Positions 17,359 through 27,254 of a DNA stretch of 64,000 nt are shown one piece after another; positions within the stretch are counted from its first letter, which is position 1; each line of letters starts with the position of its first letter. Both the position numbers and the translations under genes were made by a program. A model generated the notes under the pieces. The model saw only the letters and a program-made list of their open reading frames with translations, searched no databases and was not told where the DNA came from. This stretch comes from Dethiosulfovibrio russensis (lineage in GTDB: Bacteria > Synergistota > Synergistia > Synergistales > Dethiosulfovibrionaceae): the NCBI RefSeq assembly GCF_021568855.1, contig NZ_JAKGUG010000004.1, forward strand, positions 186,001 through 250,000, in the 5' to 3' direction.

Positions 17359-18138
17359 TCACCTCCCCAAAAAGACGGCGACGAGCCCCAGGATAACGCA
17401 ATAGACGGAGAATCCTCTCCAACGTCCCAGGGTCACCACCTTACGAAGTAGAGAGAGAGCCCAATAACCGGACAGTCCGGCGACCAAGACCCCAAAGAAC
17501 CAACCGTTGGGCATAGAGGACGTATTGAAATCCGCCAGCTCCAGTATCGAAGCACCCAAGATAGCAGGGAGGGACAGCAAAAAGGAAAAGCGAAAAGCCT
17601 CCTCGGAGGACAGCTTTAGCCCCAGCCCCGCCACTATGGTCGAACCGGATCTGGATATCCCTGGGATAACGGCCAGCCCCTGAGCAAGGCCTATCGTAGC
17701 GCCGCCCAACACCGTCACAGAACCGGTTCCTCTGGGAAGCCGAGAAGCCACCCAGAGTAAACCGCCGGTAAAGACGAGAGCCACTCCCACAGCAAAAACG
17801 GAGGTGGAAAGTCTCTCCACCAGAGGCTTGAGAGGCAAACCGAGTGCAACGGTCAGAACGGTGCCGGCTATCATAGCCCATCCTACGGTCCATCCCGGCT
17901 TTCTTCGGTTTTCTCTCTTGATCAGACCGGAAAACCAATGTCCCCCAAGCTCCATAACGTCCTTCCTGAAATAGACAAGTGTCGCCAACATCGTGGCACA
18001 GTGAAGGGCTATATCGAACGCCAGAGCTGGCTCCTTCCAACCGAGAAAGTTCTGGGCCAAAGCGAGATGGCCCGAGCTGCTGACCGGAAGAAACTCGGTG
18101 AGTCCCTGGATCAGACCGAGCAACAGCGAATGGATCAT
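17359..18138 (-). CDS. uppP: Undecaprenyl-diphosphatase
   Basis: Integral membrane phosphatase that recycles undecaprenyl diphosphate to the monophosphate carrier used for peptidoglycan and surface glycans. Both family motifs are visible: the Glu-rich ...LTEFLPVSSSGHLAL region near the N-terminus, and AVIPGISRSGSTIVAG in the middle. About 259 residues with seven or eight TM segments is typical. Its start overlaps the RNase J stop by four bases. Confidence 0.95.
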   Translation of the reverse strand: MIHSLLLGLIQGLTEFLPVSSSGHLALAQNFLGWKEPALAFDIALHCATMLATLVYFRKDVMELGGHWFSGLIKRENRRKPGWTVGWAMIAGTVLTVALGLPLKPLVERLSTSVFAVGVALVFTGGLLWVASRLPRGTGSVTVLGGATIGLAQGLAVIPGISRSGSTIVAGLGLKLSSEEAFRFSFLLSLPAILGASILELADFNTSSMPNGWFFGVLVAGLSGYWALSLLRKVVTLGRWRGFSVYCVILGLVAVFLGR

Positions 18139-19940
18139 CTATCGAGAACCGTGATCAAAGGGATAACCCTGGGGCTGGTGCCAGCATACTTTCGAAGCAG
18201 CTCACGGCAACGTCCTCTGATCTTATTCTCCAGCACCTCCACGGTAACCCCTCTCTGGGAGGAGGCTTTTTTGACCGTGTGCCTTATGGCATCGGAAAAC
18301 TCCTTTCTCATGTGTTCCGCATCGTGGAGGTGCATAAAACCGCAGCTCTCGAACATCGGATCGGACAAAAGCTTGAACCTGCGATCGACTGTCATGGAGA
18401 CAACCAAAACGCCGTCCTCGGCCAGATCCTTTCTCTCCCTCATTACGCTGCTCTCCAACTCACCGAAGGCAAGACCGTCGACCAGGACTGCACCGGCCTG
18501 CACCTTACTCTTGGCCTGGGCCGACTTATCCGTTATAGACAGAACGTCACCGTTATCCATCACAAAAGTGTTCTTGACCGGAACACCCATCTGATTGGCC
18601 AGCTGGGCATGGCGGACCAACATCCGATACTCCCCGTGGATCGGCACGAAATACTTGGGCCTCACCATGCTTAGCATCATCTTCAACTCTTCCCTTGAGG
18701 CATGCCCCGATACGTGAGTACCCCAACTCTTCTCGTAGATGACCTCACAGCGACACCGGAAAAGTCGGTTTATCATGTTGCTCACCATCTTCTCGTTACC
18801 GGGAACGGGGGTAGCGAAAACGGCCACTACATCCTTGGGACCGAGCTTGACCCTGTGATGCTCTCCCTTGCTCATCAACATCAGCCCGGAAAAAGGCTCG
18901 CCCTGACTGCCGGTGGTAACGAGAACCAACCTGTTATGAGGAACCTTGTCGATATCCTGCAGAGGAACCATCATATCGTCGGATATCTGAAGGTATCCCA
19001 GCCTACGGGCCAGATCGACGTTGTTTATCATGCTCCTTCCGGCAAAAGCGATCTTACGGTTGAACCGGGCCGCCACATCAGCGACCTGCTGTACCCTGTG
19101 CAGATTGCTGGAAAAAGACGAGATTATCACCCTTCGGTTCCTCTGTTCTCTGAAAAGCCTCTCCAAAGTGCCGGATATTACGCTCTCCGACTGGGTAAAA
19201 CCCTCCTTCTCCACGTTTGTGGAGTCGGACATCAGGGCCAATACGCCTTTCTTTCCCAACTCGGCGAAAGCGCTGTAGTCGGTTACCCTTCCGTCCACGG
19301 GAGTCGGATCCAGCTTGAAGTCTCCCGTGTGGATAACCGTCCCTATAGGGGTCTCTACAGCCAAAGCGACCCCATCGGGGATGGAATGACACACCGGGAT
19401 AAACGAAACGGAGAAACATCCAAGTTTTACCTTATCTCCCGCCTTTATCTCCTTGAACTTGGGCTTGTAATCCGGCCTGGCCTCTCCCAGTCGGTGAGAC
19501 GCCATGCCCAAAGTCAACTTGGTGCCGTAGACCGGAACGTCCAGACCGGGAAGCACGAAAGGTAGAGCTCCAACGTGATCCTCGTGTCCATGGGTAAGGA
19601 GAATGCCCTTAACCCTATCCTTATTAGCCTCCAGATATGTTGTATCGGGGATGACGAAATCTATCCCCAGCATCTCCTCCTCCGGGAACATGAGACCACA
19701 GTCTATAACGATCATATCCTCCCCAAACTCCAGGAGGTACATATTCTTCCCGATCTCACCTATTCCGCCTAGAGGTATAAACCTCAGTGTACCGTCCTTC
19801 GGTCTCGTCCCTTTTCCCGGCCTCTTTCTCCTTCTAGGACGTCCCTTTCCTCGGCTTGCGCCGTTCTTGCCGCCGTCTTCGCGGCCCGCCTGCCCCTTTT
19901 CGGGCTGATTATCGTTCTGTGCTTTATCCTGTGTAGTCAC
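18135..19940 (-). CDS. rnj: Ribonuclease J
   Basis: Metallo-beta-lactamase/beta-CASP RNase with endo- and 5'-3' exonuclease activity in mRNA turnover and rRNA processing. The zinc motif LTHGHEDHVGALPF is intact, followed by HTGDFKLDPTP and the beta-CASP motif SGHASREE. About 50 basic, Gly- and Lys-rich residues (for example GKGRPRRRKRPGKG) precede the catalytic domain and may be an RNA-binding tail. The start is GTG with GGAGG about twelve bases upstream, a long spacing. It is the first gene of the minus-strand operon and faces greA. Confidence 0.96.
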   Translation of the reverse strand: MTTQDKAQNDNQPEKGQAGREDGGKNGASRGKGRPRRRKRPGKGTRPKDGTLRFIPLGGIGEIGKNMYLLEFGEDMIVIDCGLMFPEEEMLGIDFVIPDTTYLEANKDRVKGILLTHGHEDHVGALPFVLPGLDVPVYGTKLTLGMASHRLGEARPDYKPKFKEIKAGDKVKLGCFSVSFIPVCHSIPDGVALAVETPIGTVIHTGDFKLDPTPVDGRVTDYSAFAELGKKGVLALMSDSTNVEKEGFTQSESVISGTLERLFREQRNRRVIISSFSSNLHRVQQVADVAARFNRKIAFAGRSMINNVDLARRLGYLQISDDMMVPLQDIDKVPHNRLVLVTTGSQGEPFSGLMLMSKGEHHRVKLGPKDVVAVFATPVPGNEKMVSNMINRLFRCRCEVIYEKSWGTHVSGHASREELKMMLSMVRPKYFVPIHGEYRMLVRHAQLANQMGVPVKNTFVMDNGDVLSITDKSAQAKSKVQAGAVLVDGLAFGELESSVMRERKDLAEDGVLVVSMTVDRRFKLLSDPMFESCGFMHLHDAEHMRKEFSDAIRHTVKKASSQRGVTVEVLENKIRGRCRELLRKYAGTSPRVIPLITVLDR

Positions 19941-19978
19941 GTCGAATCACGACCTCCATATTCAATAAAATAAACCAT

Positions 19979-19995
19979 GGTCGGACAATCCGACC
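19979..19995 (-). promoter_or_regulatory. Perfect inverted repeat in the rnj leader
   Basis: GGTCGGA and TCCGACC around a three-base loop, 39 bases upstream of the rnj start and followed on the minus strand by a T-rich run (TTTATTTTATT). It could be an attenuator or an RNase-sensitive element for autoregulation; the T-run is broken by purines, so a true terminator is doubtful. The same GTCGGAC half-sequence occurs in the purA leader hairpin. Confidence 0.35.
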
Positions 19996-20040
19996 CCATG
20001 TTCTTCTCTTCCTTTTTCCGTTATTACTTCTCTGTCGAGA

Positions 20041-20069
20041 TTGTCTCATTCCCCAGTATCTGATAAAAT
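20041..20069 (+). promoter_or_regulatory. Promoter of greA
   Basis: TTGTCT (20041-20046), a 17-base spacer and TAAAAT (20064-20069), with a TG dinucleotide one base upstream of the -10 (extended -10). The leader to the TTG start is about 35 bases. Confidence 0.6.
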
Positions 20070-20109
20070 TGCCTTTCAACGACAAAAGCCTATCGAGGAG
20101 GTTTCAGCC

Positions 20110-20604
20110 TTGAGCGACAAAACTGCCGTCAGCGACGGAATCGAAATGACGAAAGAGGGATACGACCGACTCTACGAGGAACTCAAACACCTCAGGAGCG
20201 AAGAGCGATACGTCATCGCCCAGAGAATAGAGGAGGCCCGTTCTTTCGGGGATCTCAGCGAAAACGCTGAATACGCCGCGGCCAAGGACGAACAGGCAAA
20301 ACTGGAAAGCCGTATACAGAGGCTAGAATATCAGCTCAGCAAGGCGAAGGTTATAGACTCGTCTAGCCTGGACGGAAGCCATGTGGCCCTCGGAACCACC
20401 GTTAAAATCGAGGACATCGGCAACAAGAAGACCTTCGATTACTCCATAGTGGGTTCAGAGGAAGCGGACCCCAAAAAGAGCAAGATATCCTCGGTAAGTC
20501 CGGTGGGACAGGCTCTTATGGGCAAACACCCCGGAGACGAAATCAGCGTGAAGGTTCCCAATGGAATGAGAAAACTCCGCGTATTAGAGATTCGGGTGAA
20601 CTGA
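20110..20604 (+). CDS. greA: Transcription elongation factor GreA
   Basis: Binds the RNA polymerase secondary channel and stimulates cleavage of backtracked transcripts. I choose the TTG at 20110 because GAGGAGGT (20095-20102) is seven bases upstream; the protein is then 164 residues, close to the usual 158. An upstream ATG at 20041 falls on the -35 box and is unlikely. The N-terminal coiled coil includes SFGDLSENAEYAAAKDEQ, the signature bearing the acidic tip, and the C-terminal FKBP-like domain ends with SPVGQALMGKHPGDE. It is monocistronic, with its own promoter and terminator. Confidence 0.95.
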   Translation: MSDKTAVSDGIEMTKEGYDRLYEELKHLRSEERYVIAQRIEEARSFGDLSENAEYAAAKDEQAKLESRIQRLEYQLSKAKVIDSSSLDGSHVALGTTVKIEDIGNKKTFDYSIVGSEEADPKKSKISSVSPVGQALMGKHPGDEISVKVPNGMRKLRVLEIRVN

Positions 20605-20633
20605 TCCACCGGAAACAACCCTAATACAGAGAC

Positions 20634-20662
20634 AAAAGACCTGCCGAGAGGCAGGTCTTTTT
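20634..20662. terminator. Bidirectional terminator between greA and lptD
   Basis: AAAAGACCTGCC, a GAGA loop and GGCAGGTCTTTTT form a 12-bp stem with A-run before and T-run after it. It serves greA from the left and the convergent lptD operon from the right; the lptD stop is four bases from the end of the T-run. Confidence 0.9.
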
Positions 20663-20665
20663 CTC

Positions 20666-22375
20666 TCAGTCTTTCGGTAGATCCCGAGGCTCCTCGAAAG
20701 GATCGTCCAGCTCGTTATCGCTAAACCTGACGGTATTGTCCGGAAAGGCCGTAAGCTGGAAACTAAGCGAAGCCCAATCGTCGTCGTCATGTCGGTCATC
20801 TCTGTATGTCAATATCCATTTATAACAGCAGTTATTCTGGTAGGTCAGCTGATAGGCTATCTCGTCCATCCGGCTCCGATCCAGATCGTAGGCCCCGGTC
20901 AATCTAAGCCTGAATGTATCCGACAGAGAGAAACCGAAACGCTGATATATAAGTTCCTCTTCGTCGTAGTCGTCCCAGCTGTCCGAATCGTCGTCGGTTT
21001 CCACCAAGGCGAAAGGAGAACGACCGTCAACCCATCTCCTGACGTAAGCGGTACCGGCCTCGAAGCCCGATTCAGACCTGTAGACCGCCCCCACCGAAGC
21101 ATCGGTCACCTTCTGTCTATCGTTCACGTCTACATCGTAGCTGAAATCCCTGTAGGCAAACCTCCAGAAAGGCTCCCATCTGCCGGTATCGCGACCTATT
21201 TTTCCATAAAGCTCGCCACCCCAGCCAAACCTTTCCATTTCGGGAAGCCCCTTGCCGGTCTCCTCGTATCTTCCCCACTGAACTCCCATCCGAAAATACT
21301 GTCTCTCGTCGGAAGAAATCCTCCACCAGGGAGAACGAAGCGACAACTCGGGCATCCTCCACAGGGTGGTCTTGTAGGTACGACCGGCGCGCAGTTCCTC
21401 CTTAAGAGCCTCTCTCTGGGTCCATCGACCGTCCAGGGTCCAACCGTCGTTCTCCGCAACGAATCCCCAGGAAGGACGATACTCCTTTCGGTCCGAGGAC
21501 GACTCGTACTCCCAGGCGGTCTCTCCGTATATCCTCAACCAGGGAGCAAGCTCCTGGTCTATCCTGCCGGACCACTCCAGCCCCTCGTCGGACCATCCCA
21601 TAACCGAAAGCGACAGCCGACCTCGGTCCCAGTAGAAAGGACCGGAAATACCTAGACCGACCCCCTTATCGGAATCGTACCCTAGTTTCGGCATGAACGA
21701 GTTGCCCTCGCCGTGTTCCTGAAGGTCCACCCTGTAGTCGAAGGGATAGGTAAACAACAGCGAATCCCCTATATAAACCTGAGGAGAGTTCACGACCACT
21801 TTCTCGTCCGGAATGAGCACCAACCTCTTGGCCTTGAGACGATAATGAGGATGAGGAGCCGAACAGGTGGTCACGGAGACCCCCTCCCATCGACCGATGG
21901 CCTCGTCGTCCGACAGAGCCCTGGTCTTCTTGGGAAGCCAGCCCTTCCGGCGCGCAGCCGCCACGGTGGAGACCTCCATCTTCTCTCCCTTTATATAGAC
22001 GAACTGGTCCGACTCGGACAGAGGCACGGCCGAAGAGGTCTCGTAAAGCGCCCCTTCCCTGGTGGTCAGATCGAACTCGGCCCTCTGTCCTCTCAGAACC
22101 TTGCCTCCGGAGATCAAGGTAACCCCCTTGCCCTCCATGGAATAGGCATTGACCACGTTTCCTACCGTATCCATCTCCATCTTATCGGCGAACATCCTTA
22201 TACCCTTGTACTTCAGGGCAGCGTTACCCTCGGCCACCGCTATGCCGCTGGCCTCGTCGAAAGACAACTCGTCGGCGTTCAGAGAGGCACCTCCTTCGTC
22301 CTCGTCCAAAGCCCACAGAGGGCATGCCGTAAGCATCAGGACCACTATCGCCCAGATCCACCTTCGTGCCACCAT
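20666..22375 (-). CDS. lptD: LPS-assembly outer membrane protein LptD
   Basis: Beta-barrel that inserts lipopolysaccharide into the outer leaflet of the outer membrane. After a signal sequence comes an OstA-like beta-jellyroll (about residues 30-200; LNADELSFDEASGIAVAEGN). The family motif around Cys171 (TTCSAPHPHYRLKAKR) leads into a C-terminal barrel rich in alternating aromatic residues. At 569 residues it is shorter than the about 780 of E. coli. Cysteines occur at 18, 171, 516 and 517; the adjacent C-terminal pair recalls the disulfide pattern of E. coli LptD. The signal region LTAC also fits a lipobox. It overlaps the end of lptC by 31 bases and is last in its operon. Confidence 0.88.
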   Translation of the reverse strand: MVARRWIWAIVVLMLTACPLWALDEDEGGASLNADELSFDEASGIAVAEGNAALKYKGIRMFADKMEMDTVGNVVNAYSMEGKGVTLISGGKVLRGQRAEFDLTTREGALYETSSAVPLSESDQFVYIKGEKMEVSTVAAARRKGWLPKKTRALSDDEAIGRWEGVSVTTCSAPHPHYRLKAKRLVLIPDEKVVVNSPQVYIGDSLLFTYPFDYRVDLQEHGEGNSFMPKLGYDSDKGVGLGISGPFYWDRGRLSLSVMGWSDEGLEWSGRIDQELAPWLRIYGETAWEYESSSDRKEYRPSWGFVAENDGWTLDGRWTQREALKEELRAGRTYKTTLWRMPELSLRSPWWRISSDERQYFRMGVQWGRYEETGKGLPEMERFGWGGELYGKIGRDTGRWEPFWRFAYRDFSYDVDVNDRQKVTDASVGAVYRSESGFEAGTAYVRRWVDGRSPFALVETDDDSDSWDDYDEEELIYQRFGFSLSDTFRLRLTGAYDLDRSRMDEIAYQLTYQNNCCYKWILTYRDDRHDDDDWASLSFQLTAFPDNTVRFSDNELDDPFEEPRDLPKD

Positions 22376-22899
22376 ACCATAACCCCCTCCTGGACGACGA
22401 CCCCTTCGGAGGGAGACGCCTCTGCGCTTTTTCCCGTCAGACTATAACGGTCTCCCGATATGGTCAACCCATCCGGAAAGGACCACCTATCGGAAGACGC
22501 CCCACCCCAAAGGATAACGGGAGCGATCCAATCGAAATTCTCTTTCTTCTCCTCGAAAACCCCGGTGCCATCCCGCAGGACCAGCCGATCCCCGGAACTA
22601 TCGTAGTCTCCCTCGGGAGAGGCCAAGCTCCATACGGAGCCGTCCGGCCCGACTCGACTGCCGGTCACATCCTTCAAATTCCCGATCCTGCCTTCCTTGC
22701 TTACAGAACGGACCAGAAAAGTCCAGAGATCTCCGGACATACTCCTCCTGAGGGTAACGTCCTTAAGCTCAACGCCCCCGGCCTCTCCGGCGGAGTTCTC
22801 GACCTCTAGATAATCGAGGTTGAGATCGCTGTAGAGCATGAAGGAAAAGCCGACGACCACCGCGATTACCACCGAAAGCCATAAAAATCTACCAGACAA
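22345..22899 (-). CDS. lptC: LptC-like LPS export protein
   Basis: Membrane-anchored periplasmic protein of the LPS transport bridge. At 184 residues it has one N-terminal TM anchor (LWLSVVIAVVVGFSFML) and a beta-jellyroll with the family features (VELKDVTLRRSMSGDLWTF; SLASPEGDY; RLVLRDGTGVFEE). Its position directly before lptD supports the call. It overlaps the upstream gene by 11 bases. Confidence 0.82.
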   Translation of the reverse strand: MSGRFLWLSVVIAVVVGFSFMLYSDLNLDYLEVENSAGEAGGVELKDVTLRRSMSGDLWTFLVRSVSKEGRIGNLKDVTGSRVGPDGSVWSLASPEGDYDSSGDRLVLRDGTGVFEEKKENFDWIAPVILWGGASSDRWSFPDGLTISGDRYSLTGKSAEASPSEGVVVQEGVMVWWHEGGSGR

Positions 22900-24049
22900 T
22901 CCAGAGACGACCTTCCTCGGATACCACCGACAGCACCTCGCTCTGGAGAACCCTTATCAAGATCAGCTTCTGGGCCACAGAGACCTTGACCCTGTCTCCC
23001 TCGAGCCATCTCAGCTTGTAACCGTCTCCCAGACACCAACGCAGAGGAGAACCGTTCGCCTTTTTTGAAAACGCCTCTTTATCCCCTCGAGAGGACGGAG
23101 CCAGCATCTCGTACATAGCGGAGGTATCGCCATCGGCCCAACGGGCCAGGAAAGCCTCCACCAGAGAATCACGGGACATCTCTAAATCCGCGGCAGTAAA
23201 GCCGCCCTCGGAAATCACCGACTCCGAAAGATCCGCCGACACCGCCATCGAGTCGTCGGAAGAGATTTTGGGTCTCTCCACAGGCTCGGGCTTCTTCGTT
23301 AAAACCGGCCCCGGGCCTAACCAGGCAGGCGGCTCGGTCTCAACAGGCGGTTCCTTGACGGCCTCCGATTCCTTTTCCGCCTTTTCCGGTTTCGGCTTCT
23401 CCACCGGAACCTCTACCTTTCCTCCCGAGGAGGTCAAAACCGTCTCCGTCTGCACCGGAGGAAGCTCCACGATCCTCTGCTTGGCCTCTCCCACGTCGTC
23501 CGACGAAACCCCTCCAATGGATGAAAAACCCTTAAAGGCAAATCTCTGCTCTCTATAGACCCCCAATCCCTTGAGGGAGAGGACGAAACCATCCTCCTGT
23601 TTGGGGAAAAACACCAACCCCTGGACCACTCCCGAGATGGGCTGATCCAGCTTATCCTCGTAGGAAAGGGGAGCCAAAGCTTCACCTCTCTCCGGTATCA
23701 TGAGGAGATTTTCCGACAGAGGACTCAAACTCAAAGGCTTCGGGCCGAAATGATACACGGTGACCAGAAAAGGCTCGGCCTGTCCTATTCTCAGCTGCTC
23801 TTTAAAGGACCGGAGATACTCCTCTTTCTGGGCGGGAGTATAGCCTCTGGAGACAGCGTCCGCCTCGACCCAAGGCCCTACGAGAGCCTCGGGATAGTGG
23901 ACGACCCATACGAGACAGTCCTTACCCCAATGGAAGGACGTACTGTTCTCGAGAATCCTGGTAGCATCCTCCAGAGGAGACGCCCCCCAGGAAGCGGAGG
24001 TCAAAAATACGGACAAAAGGCAAGCCATGCCCAGCTTTCTCAAGGACAA
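22889..24049 (-). CDS. Unrecognised exported protein in lpt operon (386 aa)
   Basis: A secreted protein of unknown function. A TTG start with GGAGG upstream precedes a signal peptide (LGMACLLSVFLTSASWGA). The N-terminal part (about 25-190) contains the motifs FHWGKDCLVWVVHYPEALVG and GVVQGLVFFPKQEDGFVL. A Pro/Glu/Lys-rich linker follows (about 200-260; KPKPEKAEKESEAVKEPP). The C-terminal about 110 residues (EAFLARWADGDTSAMYEMLA ... RLWIVW) look like an NTF2-type or SnoaL-like small domain; that assignment is tentative. It lies between two other exported genes and lptC-lptD with an 11-base overlap, which suggests a periplasmic role in outer-membrane or LPS assembly. Confidence 0.7.
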   Translation of the reverse strand: MSLRKLGMACLLSVFLTSASWGASPLEDATRILENSTSFHWGKDCLVWVVHYPEALVGPWVEADAVSRGYTPAQKEEYLRSFKEQLRIGQAEPFLVTVYHFGPKPLSLSPLSENLLMIPERGEALAPLSYEDKLDQPISGVVQGLVFFPKQEDGFVLSLKGLGVYREQRFAFKGFSSIGGVSSDDVGEAKQRIVELPPVQTETVLTSSGGKVEVPVEKPKPEKAEKESEAVKEPPVETEPPAWLGPGPVLTKKPEPVERPKISSDDSMAVSADLSESVISEGGFTAADLEMSRDSLVEAFLARWADGDTSAMYEMLAPSSRGDKEAFSKKANGSPLRWCLGDGYKLRWLEGDRVKVSVAQKLILIRVLQSEVLSVVSEEGRLWIVW

Positions 24050-24068
24050 AACGTCTACCTCCCTCCGG

Positions 24069-24524
24069 TCAGAGTTTGTAATCGATAACGGCCGATACCC
24101 CTACCCCCTGGACCCTGACGAATCTCTGAAGGGGGTTTACCGAATCCACCGGAACCAGAATCTTGATCCTGAACCTGTCCCGGAAAGACGTCTCCAAGCT
24201 GGCCACGGCCTTGACCCTGACGACACCGTCTTTTTTAGGACCTGCAACCTGAGCGGCACCTATCCTGGTTCCGCTGCCGAGGGATACTATGGGAACAACC
24301 TTGGTGTGCCCCTCGACCTTGGCTCCTTTGTTGAATGTAACGGTGTTGATAAAGTCGTTTATCGGTCCCGCTACCTTGTCTATAACGAAACCTCCGACTG
24401 CAACTCCCGCCACGTCTTTAAGCACGTCTCCCAGATCTATAGCCGAAGCCGGAGTCGTCCACAACCCTAGGGCAATCCATCCGGCGGCCAGAACAGCGCA
24501 AACTTTTCTCGATTTAGCCATCAT
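24069..24524 (-). CDS. Unrecognised exported protein (151 aa)
   Basis: A small secreted protein of unknown family. The signal peptide ends at TTPASA; the mature part is about 120 residues, with Gly/Val-rich DVLKDVAGVAVGGFVIDKV and a C-terminal strand-rich region (RVQGVGVSAVIDYKL). No cysteine remains after the signal. Its start overlaps the upstream gene by four bases (ATGA), so the two are translationally coupled. Probably periplasmic or outer-membrane associated. Confidence 0.65.
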   Translation of the reverse strand: MMAKSRKVCAVLAAGWIALGLWTTPASAIDLGDVLKDVAGVAVGGFVIDKVAGPINDFINTVTFNKGAKVEGHTKVVPIVSLGSGTRIGAAQVAGPKKDGVVRVKAVASLETSFRDRFRIKILVPVDSVNPLQRFVRVQGVGVSAVIDYKL

Positions 24525-25537
24525 AGATTGTCAACCTCCCTATCGGACAGATCTATATCCTTCGACAATCGATCGTCCGGAACCTCTATAAGACTGATAA
24601 GACCTTCCGGAACGGGGTATGACAGCACCGAGGTGCTCTCGGAAACCTCCATGTGAAAGATGGAACCGGCGGGAATTTCCTTGACGTCACCTCTTACCAG
24701 AAAACCACCGGCCAATCCCAAAGGCCCTAACAGAATAGCCCCGGCTAAAGAGCCTCCGACCGCGGCGATCTGGGCCTTTTCGGCCTTGGCTGCCTCGTTG
24801 GCTGCCTCCCCTACAGACAGAGGAACGGCCTGACGAGACGGGGGTATAAGCTCCTCGAAGGCGAAACGAACCTCGGCGGGACGACCGAAACTTCTCGGTT
24901 TGGACACGCTCGAGACCGTTCCCTCGACAACAGATCCCTTAGGGGCGACCAGAACGTTACCGACGACCACATCCCTTGTGAGCTCGCCCTTAACCATATC
25001 GCCTACGGAGACAGAGGAAGGAGATATAGTCTCCAAAAGGGAAACCCTGACGACGGTGCCGGAGGGAACCGCCACCGAGGACCAGATGACCGGCTCGGAA
25101 ACAAGCAACCCCAGCATCCTCTCGAGTCTCATGGCAAGAGGACCGTCCTCCATGGCCTGCCCCTCCAGCTTCCTCTCGAGAGATCCTATTCTATTCACTA
25201 TCGGCTTTACCGGCATGGAGACCTGTTCGGTTATCCACTCCGCTATGGACATCTTGAACAACAGCGAAGGCTGAGTATCGGTCCCCTCCTCCACGAAGCG
25301 GGCCAAGGCGGCTTGACGCTCCGCCACCGTTCCCGGCAACTCCCTTCCGAAGAGGGCCTTCTCCACGCGGTTCAGCCGATCTATCAGACCTCCGGTTCCG
25401 ACCTCTCCGTATACGATCTTCTCCATGTCGTCCAGCCGCTTAAACGCCGGCACCTCGTCTGAAGCCCAGGCTGCGGAACAGATAAGAAAAATCGCCGCGA
25501 CGGCGAAAAACGCCTTAATTCTACCGTTCATGTTCAA
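24521..25537 (-). CDS. Exported protein with TrbI/VirB10-like beta segment (338 aa)
   Basis: A secreted protein of unknown function. The start is TTG (25535-25537; GGAGG five bases upstream) or the ATG two codons later. The signal peptide ends near SAAWA. The N-terminal helical part contains VYGEVGTGGLIDRLNRVEKA, a short repeat-like motif (FKRLDDMEKI, RIGSLERKLEG). From about residue 155 the segment VPSGTVVRVSLLETISPSSV with VLVAPKGSVVEGTVSSV resembles the beta-barrel fold of TrbI/VirB10 proteins. A short hydrophobic Gly/Ala stretch follows (VGGSLAGAILLGPLGLAGGF). It starts the run of five envelope genes after pyrG and is 18 bases from the pyrG stop. Confidence 0.65.
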   Translation of the reverse strand: MNMNGRIKAFFAVAAIFLICSAAWASDEVPAFKRLDDMEKIVYGEVGTGGLIDRLNRVEKALFGRELPGTVAERQAALARFVEEGTDTQPSLLFKMSIAEWITEQVSMPVKPIVNRIGSLERKLEGQAMEDGPLAMRLERMLGLLVSEPVIWSSVAVPSGTVVRVSLLETISPSSVSVGDMVKGELTRDVVVGNVLVAPKGSVVEGTVSSVSKPRSFGRPAEVRFAFEELIPPSRQAVPLSVGEAANEAAKAEKAQIAAVGGSLAGAILLGPLGLAGGFLVRGDVKEIPAGSIFHMEVSESTSVLSYPVPEGLISLIEVPDDRLSKDIDLSDREVDNL

Positions 25538-25555
25538 GACAACCTCCTCAAAAAA

Positions 25556-27163
<1,608 letters not shown>

Positions 27164-27182
27164 TCACCATCCCTTGAAATTT

Positions 27183-27224
27183 AAAAAACAAAAAGGGCAG
27201 GGCCAGGGAACCTGGCCCACGCCC
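27183..27224 (-). terminator. Terminator/attenuator hairpin in the pyrG leader
   Basis: On the minus strand GGGCGTGGGCCAGG pairs with CCTGGCCCTGCCC around a TTC loop, followed by TTTTTGTTTTTT. It lies between the LysM/M23 gene stop (27255) and the pyrG start (27157). It can be the terminator of the upstream gene, but no promoter fits between its T-run and pyrG, so pyrG must be expressed through it. Confidence 0.8.
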
Positions 27225-27226
27225 AG

Positions 27227-27232
27227 ATTATA
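27227..27232 (-). promoter_or_regulatory. Perfect -10 box upstream of the pyrG attenuator
   Basis: TATAAT on the minus strand, followed by CTGGGCGTGGGCC, so transcripts would start with G-rich sequence a few bases before the hairpin. No good -35 lies 16-18 bases upstream (AGGTAA at a 17-base spacing), so promoter activity is uncertain. Confidence 0.4.
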
Positions 27233-27254
27233 CCCGAATCGGGATTACATTACC

